Shown one piece after another: positions 63,601 through 64,000 of a DNA stretch of 64,000 bases. Each line of letters opens with the position of its first letter. Within the stretch, counting starts at the first letter, position 1. Source of the DNA: Larimichthys crocea (taxonomy: Eukaryota > Chordata > Actinopteri > Sciaenidae); contig NC_040017.1 in NCBI RefSeq assembly GCF_000972845.2, positions 25,815,606 through 25,879,605 of the forward strand, read 5' to 3'. Position numbers and translations under genes: made by a program. Below the pieces are notes generated by a model. That model did no database searches, was not told where the DNA came from, and worked only from the letters and a program-made list of their open reading frames with translations.

Positions 63601-64000
63601 ACTTTGCATGGAGACAAGCAGAATTCACAAAAAAAAGAAGTGTTATCATGCCGCGTGCAAGTTGCGGACTTGGTTGCATTAAATTACCACATGCAGGTTA
63701 TACATATCCGGCTCTCAGCAGATCTTGTGTCTCAAGTCTGTCCCTACCTAAAGCCAGTTAGTGATAATAATGGAAATGTTTTTTTGTTTAGTTGTTTGCT
63801 CTCAGGTATTCGACGCAGCCGTAAATGGACTTCATCGCTGGTTAAAACTGAATATGGCTGCAGGGTACGTGTCAGAGGTTGCTGAGTAAGTGTCACTGTT
63901 CATTTTGTTTGCCTCAGCCAATTATAATGAGTGCTTGTTTCATTACTCAGAAGCTCAGAAGAATTATAACAAAGGCAGCCAGGAAGAGTATGTGAATAAC
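60636..64000. other. Non-coding or unassigned DNA with unusually long ORFs
   Basis: No recognised gene. A (TC)n/(TG)n tract lies at 61107-61139. Several ORFs of 90-108 codons on the plus strand and one of 221 codons on the minus strand (61656-62321) overlap here, and none has a motif I recognise. On the minus strand a T-run followed by ACAG (plus coordinates about 62001-62016) looks like a splice acceptor. The stretch 62400-64000 is plain AT-rich DNA. Confidence 0.4.
61107..61139. repeat. (TC)n microsatellite
   Basis: Eight perfect TC copies, then TG copies and four more TC copies. Confidence 0.88.

Noticed and set aside
1..64000. CRISPR arrays, bacterial operons, phage genes, tRNA or rRNA genes
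   Set aside because: None seen. The tandem repeats present are spacer-less minisatellites or microsatellites, and the only tRNA-like signal is a B box in a diverged repeat.

Overview
The window reads as nuclear DNA of a teleost fish, probably a spiny-rayed one. It is AT-rich and largely non-coding. Its recognisable content is the usual fish repeat set: short non-autonomous hAT elements, a pogo-type element, a piggyBac-type element, L2-like and other non-LTR 3' ends, and long (CA)n, (AGAT)n and (ATC)n microsatellites. There are no bacterial-style operons, and no protein-coding gene, rRNA or tRNA can be called with confidence. It is best seen as a gene desert or part of a very large intron. All family names come from motifs and remembered consensus features, because no search was possible.

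Layout. 1-8.3 kb is mostly unique sequence with an intact small hAT element (3731-3994, 8-bp target duplication with one mismatch) and a possible solo LTR (5696-6044). 8.36-9.12 kb is a diverged repeat. 10.5-11.9 kb holds the only coding-like cluster: a possible two-exon mini-gene (10522-10965, polyA signal at 11003), a degenerate Cys/His-rich stretch (11161-11265) and a frameshifted remnant resembling the fish 'P2X7-like' LFEP...YTDEEL/WW..CGCC family (11661-11862). 11.9-19.6 kb is unique. 19614-20612 is a 999-bp hAT-like element with a perfect 8-bp target duplication; a 21-bp minisatellite of 14 copies has grown inside it. 24.3 kb carries a minus-strand LINE 3' end. 25.71-26.84 kb is an unclassified element with terminal inverted repeats of about 85 bp and a promoter-like core on the minus strand.

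32.4-33.6 kb carries a third hAT element (perfect 8-bp duplication) and, close by, a pogo-like element (perfect 19-bp inverted repeats, TA duplication) that landed inside a (TTA)n array and keeps the N-terminal DNA-binding exon of its transposase. 42.07-42.66 kb is a plus-strand L2-like reverse-transcriptase 3' end. 43.8-44.5 kb is a microsatellite cluster. 44.5-53.5 kb is a long, nearly repeat-free stretch that could hold conserved regulatory elements. 53.5-54.5 kb has an (ATC)n array and two adjacent minus-strand non-LTR 3' ends. 60158-60635 is a TTAA-flanked piggyBac-like element. The last 3 kb contain the longest ORF of the window (221 codons, minus strand), which I do not recognise and do not call as a gene.

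Nothing here works together as a pathway. The story is one of successive transposon insertions into non-coding DNA, some young enough to keep perfect target duplications. The points most worth following up are the promoter-bearing inverted-repeat element at 25.7-26.8 kb, the coding-like cluster at 10.5-11.9 kb, and the hAT element with the internal minisatellite.
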